NCBI GenBank assembly: GCA_900404475.1
Contig: OUQQ01000015.1
Span: 18,439-82,438, forward strand
DNA: 64,000 bases
Direction: 5' to 3'
Source of the DNA: Spongospora subterranea
Taxonomy: Eukaryota > Endomyxa > Phytomyxea > Plasmodiophorida > Plasmodiophoridae
The notes under the pieces are model-generated. The model was given only the letters and a program-made list of their open reading frames with translations. It was not told the origin of the DNA and did not search any database. A program made the translations under genes and the position numbers. Of this stretch, positions 58,301 to 64,000 are shown piece after piece. Numbering within the stretch: position 1 is the stretch's first letter; each line of letters starts with the position of its first letter.

Positions 58301-60629
58301 GCGTTAACAGACCTTGAAGTCGTTCCGCCTGGCGTATGCCTCGGTGTTTTGGAACTGGTATACAGCTTTACATCTACCTTGCACATGTATTGTTGTTTTG
58401 GATTAATTCACATTACGTGCAGTTAGCATTCCTTTCGACATTGTGTCTCATATCCTCTTGAATTTCAGTACTTTTTCGCAGATATAGTTTCACAATTCAC
58501 GTGATTATTTGTTGAGTTGCGATGCCACTAATGTCAGATAGCAAGAATCGGTGCCGGCCCTCGTCTGGATGCTCTAACCAGTGATGGTTCAGCCGCAATC
58601 TCGAATGCGTTGCGTTTAATTGACCCAGAATCTCCGAAGTCGGCTTTAATCGCCGAGGCAATGCAGGTGAGTCTTCGAGTTGATTTATCAAACTGAAATG
58701 CTTGACTGTTCTTGGCATAGGTTCGAGCAGTGCAATTGTTAACAACATTCGCGGTACAGACTGATCTACCTTTCACCTGGCATTTAACGTATATAAAAAA
58801 ATTAACCGATTGCGGTATTGAACGCATTTTGGGATACCATTTTCACGAACATCAGGTAAATCGATTTGATCTGTTACTCTCAAACATATCTCAATGTAAC
58901 GTTTTTTTTATCAATGATTCGTATTTTTTGATTTATACCCCTTTTTACTGCATGATTATGCTGTTGCAAATTTAACCGCCTAATGACATTGGGAAGACAG
59001 TGCAGCTTTGATAACATGGCTATGGTAGGACTCGGAGATTGGAAATGATGCTCTTGATCTCTGCATGGCATTGACCACACTCATCGATGAGATCGTTGAA
59101 ACCAAGCTGGCCCTAATGCCGAGTGTATCGCTTTCCAAACCAGCTGAACCTGAGCACATGTAAACATGGTTGTCCCCAGATCATTCTCCTTTTTTGATGA
59201 ATGGTTAGATCCCCTACTGCTTTGCGGTCTACCATAAAAAAATCGTTTTCGCATGAAATATCTTCACCTACGAATTCGCTGTCTACTCCGGCGCCAAGTG
59301 GACCCAGAATTAATCTGACTCGCGATGTTGGTGTGCAGTTTCTCAGTAGTTTTTCTAAGCTTTAGTTGCATGCCCTACGACATTTTTACAAAGTCCACAG
59401 AATAGAAAAGCTGATTGACTTACTTTGCTGTCTAGACGCCCGGTCCTAACACGGCTCCATCTCCGTTGGAGAAATCAAAAAGCTTCAAAGATGGAACGCG
59501 TTCTGCCACTCCGTCGCTGCCGATAAGTAGGGCTGGAAGTAGCAGCGTGACGCTGTCCCCTAACCAGAGAAAACAGAATGGCATGCAGCCATTCGTCAAG
59601 GCCGAGAACTCTTCAAGTCAAGCTGAACCCGAATCCAGTCGTATGAGAAATAGTGTTTCATGGTCAGTTTTAGGATCGTTGAAACCCACTGATCTTGGTA
59701 CAAAGAAAGCGCTCAAGTCAATGGAAAGAAAATCTCTGGAAACGGTACTGAATCACATGAAAACTAGTTGGTCTTGAAAGCACTTCTGAGATTTCCAAAT
59801 TTTTTCTATTTAATTCTGTATAACTTGTTGTTTTGATGGGGCGGGCCCGTGTGTCTTCAAAGGTACTGATGAGTCTGCGATTTAGGGCTCAGAGAACGCT
59901 CGTCTTGTTCAAAGGATTCTTTTTGCAGACGAGTTCGGTCTGGAGCGGCTATCCATGCGTTTGAACTCATGCTCAGGCGCAGGAGGGGCCTTGTCGATGG
60001 GGAGCCTAATCTATCCGATGTCAAATATGCTTGACGAACGGGGTCCTCCTGCGCGATCTGCTAATGGACGCTACTACAACGTGAACTGCACGATGGAGAT
60101 GGGTGAACGGTTCGCTTTGACGCACGTCGTCGTCGCCGTGGGCGATCCGAACAGGCCGAAGCCGACGGATGTAGGGTCGATGGCGATTTACGTAACTGAA
60201 GAACCGATCCGGAATCTGGAACCGTCAGCATTCGCCCAACTCCGAGCAGCGTCGATGTTCCAGGAATTTCAATCATTGGCGATGTCGACTGCAGTTGATG
60301 TGCCGGCGATCGCGCCTGTATTAACTGTAGATCTGCGTCCGCATCGGTTTGTAGAGATTATCTTGCCCAAAGAGGTGAAAGGTCGCTACTTAACGTTGTC
60401 ATTAAATCCATCATCGAAAACGGAGACGACGGCAGCGTACATGGCCATCAACTTTATCGCGTTCATTGGCTGGACAGTGAGTAATGAGACAGCAAGAGAA
60501 CAACCGAGGAGATCACACCTTGAGCTAATCGGAAATGTTGCTTACCACGTCAGCATTAACGTTCCTATGGACGGTGGCGATCTGATTCAGCTTGAAGATC
60601 GGGCAAGCATGAACATCGTCTCTCCGTAG
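55373..60629 (+). CDS. Large unidentified multi-exon protein with C2-like and discoidin-like regions
   Basis: Plus-strand exons run almost end to end. ATG 55373 (MENTPLLNFAMHEVLPVLFS) is only 103 bp after the ABCA stop. Later blocks include MAYARLYIREIVVQNLMPPP, YLYDLDLHDIFHASLRLEMW with DANSQRLLCFTTFKIRDLFE (C2-like strands, about 57130-57280), PRNTVFYTMKLLAIFRGLLS, MGRVLCFDSMQALFDAPTRF, FTRSLQHFGAYLPALTDLEV and VQLLTTFAVQTDLPFTWHLT. A Ser/Pro-rich linker follows (about 59220-59770). The final exon (59950-60629) is a beta-rich domain: GRYYNVNCTMEMGERFALTH, VVVAVGDPNRPKPTDVGSMA and RYLTLSLNPSS, resembling an F5/8C/galactose-binding fold. I do not recognise the whole. It may be two genes, split near 59200. 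Confidence 0.5.
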
Positions 60630-62086
60630 ATAATATGGCAGCGCAAGAATACGCTGAAAGGAGATCACAACCGATCGCTTAATCAATAGCTGTAAATGTA
60701 ATTATAAAACGCTGATCAACGCGGCTCGATTTTTTGGACTTGTGCAGTAGCAATTCAACTAACGGTGTCCTGGAAATGAACGCAGGTTAAGCTAAACAAA
60801 CAACAACGCTGGCGGCTTTGCATCATGAGTTAAACACCATATCATACACTTCCATTTCGCTGATTGACTTCAGATTCGAAATAGTTGCCCCCTATCGAAT
60901 CGATGAAATTTTGACAAATGGTTGTTTTTCGATGCATTCAGCAGGGCGTGAATTGCCTGAGCTTTGAACGAGATTGGAGTTAATTCTGATTTGGTTGCTC
61001 AAGTTATTTGAGAGGAGATTGTTAAATGTGTTCTGAATCTGAATATAGGCCAGAACACATTGTTGTATCCGTCCCATACAGAAACAAGGCCCCATTCGCA
61101 CTTTGATTGTTTGAATTCTCTAAAACTCGCAACGGACTCTTCAAGGTACTCAAGTTCTTGTCGAGCCATCTGGTAAGCCCACCAAGCCTTTGAGTTTTAT
61201 CACGAATTGCAATTGCAACAGTAGTGTAATTCAAAATTTCTAGAATTTGTTCATATACTTATTTTCTTCTAGAAGCCAACTCAATTCCCGTTGCTGTATA
61301 GTGCATGGAACAATTCAAGACCTGACCGATTTTTATTGCACGTCTGTTGATAAATGAGTAAGCGCAGATGCTTTGTTTGGTGACCTGTTGATCGCATGAA
61401 GAAATAGGCCAAGTAATGGTGGTATGATTAAATCGCAGTGGTCTGGTTTCGTAGATGGCACAGCATTTGCGCTTGAACTGGTTGGGTTGAAGTCTCTCTA
61501 AAACGAAAAATCAAAATCTACATACATCTCCCAGAAACGGCTGATATTATTCCGCCGAACATTTCAGAAGAAAAATCAGGATGATTGTTATTCAAACACT
61601 TGTGAATGACCAGAATCGATTTTTGAAGTTGACATTGGAACGATACCCTGCATCAGGATTAAACACGGCGATTCTATTTTAAGATGATCAGGTTTTACGA
61701 GTAAATGTTAAATAATGTTTTATTTGCAGAAATCCTAAACGCATGTTGCAGAATCAGAATCCAACCTAATGCAGCTAGCATGGTATTCTGGAACCGCATG
61801 AAATGAATCGGTTACCCGATCATTGTATAGTGTTCCCAAATTGGCGACACGGCAAGTGGACGGTTGGTACAGTACGTCCCCGTGCCTCCGCCGCTCACGC
61901 GTCAACGCGCCGTCGAGTCGTCGAAACAAGATAGACAGTGTAGACATATTCCTGTGGCTACAGTTCAAGCATGGGGACCCGTGACGTCAGATGACGTTAC
62001 TCCTTTTTTTTCTTATACTGTAGGCTGTAGCCCAATACGAGGCCGCGTTTATCGTTCAGATTGAATTATCTTCAAGTTCTTGTGTA
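60630..62086. other. Region with weak minus-strand coding signal
   Basis: A minus-strand open stretch (about 61480-61260: NQFKRKCCAIYETRPLRFNH, then RRAIKIGQVLNC) and pieces at 61234-60892 look partly coding, but I could not splice them into a recognisable protein. A helix near 61170 (MARQELEYLEESVASFREFK) resembles a prefoldin or coiled-coil start, without the rest of that family. Confidence 0.3.
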
Positions 62087-63853
62087 ATGACGGATGCAGA
62101 GAGGACGCTGGCGGGGGCGATGGATCAACAGACAGCCAAAATAAGACCCCCTGAAAGGTGAACCAAAACGTGCCCTCAAGGTTCGGGTCGCTGACGGGAA
62201 ATTTGAATAGGCAGTCGGCGGGCGATATGACGATGCAAGATATTGCCGGTAAGCTTGTATCCTAATAGTTGTTGTTGTTCCTGAACACGCGATAGCTTTG
62301 CCGGAAAATCTAGAATGCGCCGATTGCAACGGTCGGAATCCTAATTGGTATTTATTTGGCGAAAATATTCTCGACATGTTTTCTGATGCACTTTCTTCCT
62401 GGTTAGGGCATCAATCAATCTAGGCATATTGTGAGTTTACATCTCAACGTCATCAATGCCGTTTTTCATGTTTTTGTATTTTCACAGTATTTGTATAAAC
62501 TGTGCTGGGATCCATCGCAACTTGGGAGTTCATATTAGCAAAGTCAGGTCAATCGACCTTGACACATCTTGCTGGGATCCGAGTTTGATCGATTTCATGC
62601 TGTCCATGGGCAATCGTCGCTCCAGGGAGATATATGAGACGTACGTCCCTGAGTGGTATGCTCGCCCTTTGAGTCCACTTACGTCCGATTCCGTAATAAT
62701 TTTCCAAACGTCAATATCCATGTAGTAGTTGATTATATGCAGGTACGAGAGAATTGGATCCGTGCAAAATACGTCAAAAAAGAGTTTCAAACGCAAAAGG
62801 CTTTTTTGAAGGTGCCCGAACCGCCTTTGATGGGGCAATTGTTGAAGCAAAGTAATTTAGTTTTTCATGAGGTCTTTTTGAAACAAGTGGCTCACATTTC
62901 CTAAGGTGGACTGAGTTGCCGATTTCAAACTCGATATTTCGTACTGATCGGCTCCACTCTCTCTTATTTCAAAAAGGCGAGCACCTCCATAGCATCTGGT
63001 CAAATCGATTTATCCGGATCCGGGCATGGTGTTAAAATCAATTTTCCGGGACAATTCGCGTCGGTTCTAGTTTATATTTGTTTTTTCAAGCGACTGCTTT
63101 ATAATTGCCATCTCCTAGCGCTTTTGACCTGTTCGAAATCTTGTTTTTTTCAATCTGACCGAACTATTGCAGCGTTGATAAAGACGGAGAGCACCGACAA
63201 AAAGCTTCACAACAGTTGCTCTTTCAGCTGGAAGCTCCAAATAGGACGTACTCCTTTGTTGCGCTTGATGCTGATTCATTGTTTGAATGGGTTCATGCTC
63301 TAAGGCGCACAGCGCTTCTGTTTTCGTTCAAGCAAATTAGTGAACAACTAGCGGTATGCTGTTTACTGCTCTTTTTATATTTTGGCGGCGCTTACTAATG
63401 GTCAGATTAGCTTCCTCTTGATTGTCCGATTGTTTACAGATCAGAGAAAATTCTTTGGTGCGGTACTATGAGTAAACAAGGGGGTAATCGTCCAACGTTG
63501 AATACAAGTTGATACCGTTTTAACGTGTCGCCAACACAGGAAGACGGCAAAATTGGAAAAAACGACACTTCTTTCTATGTTCCAGTTCCAATCCAGTGCT
63601 GGTGTATTTTAAAGATAAACCCGTGGATGATTCCAGTTTACCTGATGGTGGATTTTGCCTGGCTGGAGCGTATTTGCAAGATGGGGGCGTGGTTGGGCGC
63701 AAACATAGTTTTCTGGTTCTGACTAAGGCTAGGCAATATTTTTTCGAGTCGGTGGATGCCACTGAATGTCATGGATGGGTCAGAGCTATTCAGGCCGCCA
63801 TTGAAAGCACAACCCCCACAAATCTTGTCAATTACTACACTTTAAATTGGTGA
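62087..63853 (+). CDS. ArfGAP protein with two PH domains (ADAP-like), multi-exon
   Basis: ATG 62087 (MTDAERTLAGAMDQQTAKI). After an intron, LPENLECADCNRNPN joins a 24-nt exon and then FICINCAGIHRNLGVHISKV, giving the Cys4 zinc finger (CADC...CINC) and the catalytic Arg in IHRNLG. It continues RSIDLDTSCWDPSLIDFMLS, EIYETYVPEWYARPL and RENWIRAKYVKKEFQTQ, the standard end of an ArfGAP domain. Two PH domains follow: YFVLIGSTLSYFKKAST to FEWVHALRRTALL, and LVYFKDKPVDDSSLPDGGFC to ECHGWVRAIQAAI; the Trp near each end is conserved. The stop is at 63851-63853. Such proteins stimulate GTP hydrolysis on Arf and bind phosphoinositides, controlling membrane traffic and actin. Confidence 0.9.
62407..62430 (+). 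other. 24-nt microexon in the ArfGAP zinc finger
   Basis: GGCATCAATCAATCTAGGCA plus TATT, flanked by GGTTAG and GTGAGT. Splicing gives NPNWASINLGIFICINCAGI, an exact match to the family pattern (EWASxNLGxxxCxxCxGIH). Confidence 0.92.
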
Positions 63854-63937
63854 CATTGCCCGAAATCTTCATTCAGAAATTGAATTTTCGGTCACACTCT
63901 GCTTGTTGTTTTGGTGATGGTATTGTAGGGCCATGCG

Positions 63938-64000
63938 TTTCAGCTGTCGACAGCTGGCCCAGTCAGATATCATCATTTCAGTTGTCGACAGCTGGCCCAG
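63938..64000. repeat. Tandem repeat with 16-bp palindrome, runs off the right edge
   Basis: A 25-bp block (TTTCAGCTGTCGACAGCTGG then CCCAG) at 63938-63962 recurs at 63976-64000 with one change (C to T), a 38-bp period. The first copy holds the perfect palindrome CAGCTGTCGACAGCTG (63941-63956). Confidence 0.85.

Noticed and set aside
61030..61190. Prefoldin subunit 5-like helix on the minus strand
   Set aside because: Only the first helix fits; the beta-hairpin core (VPLTSSLYVPG-type block) is absent in every frame.

Overview
This is nuclear DNA of a eukaryote, most likely a unicellular protist. Genes are close together on both strands and share no operon logic. Most are broken by many short GT-AG introns, typically 50-70 nt where I could place both ends. 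Products are typically eukaryotic: BUB3, EB1, a BEACH-WD40 protein, small Tim, Brl1/Brr6, ABCA and ABCG transporters, an ArfGAP and a TKL kinase. I cannot fix the lineage from sequence alone. A stand-alone aspartate carbamoyltransferase, RAP protein, TKL kinase, EGF-bearing ABCG and chitin-deacetylase-like protein with very short introns would fit Rhizaria (for example Phytomyxea) or another non-animal, non-fungal protist; this is inference. Many proposed starts were moved to the first real ATG, and exon limits are given only where splicing restores a conserved protein.

Left third (1-20.5 kb): a FAN-type BEACH-WD40 gene cut by the left edge; a minus-strand RAP-domain gene; BUB3; EB1; a long intronless NT-C2/coiled-coil gene; a small Tim chaperone; a two-repeat Myb gene; a small gene with two RFQI docking-type motifs and a C-terminal coiled coil; DGAT2; a PyrB-type aspartate carbamoyltransferase; and two unidentified genes.

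Middle (20.6-42.3 kb): a putative type II membrane glycosyltransferase, several orphan ORFs including a head-to-head pair, a pepsin-like aspartic protease, a Sel1-repeat protein, an ABCG half-transporter with an EGF-like ectodomain, a leucine-rich-repeat gene converging on it, a TKL kinase, a poorly coding stretch and an intron-containing tRNA-Met(CAT).

Right third (42.3-64 kb): an intronless FUSC/ArAE-like membrane protein, a membrane-anchored polysaccharide deacetylase with an altered first metal motif, Brl1/Brr6, a gene-poor stretch with a 48-bp inverted repeat, an ABCA half-transporter with a 15-nt microexon, a large unidentified multi-exon gene, an ArfGAP with two PH domains and a 24-nt microexon, and a palindromic tandem repeat at the right edge.

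No mobile element, CRISPR array or rRNA was recognised. I found no convincing new multi-gene system. The best leads are the RFQI gene, the TFDN deacetylase, the long hairpin, the microexons and the large orphan protein.
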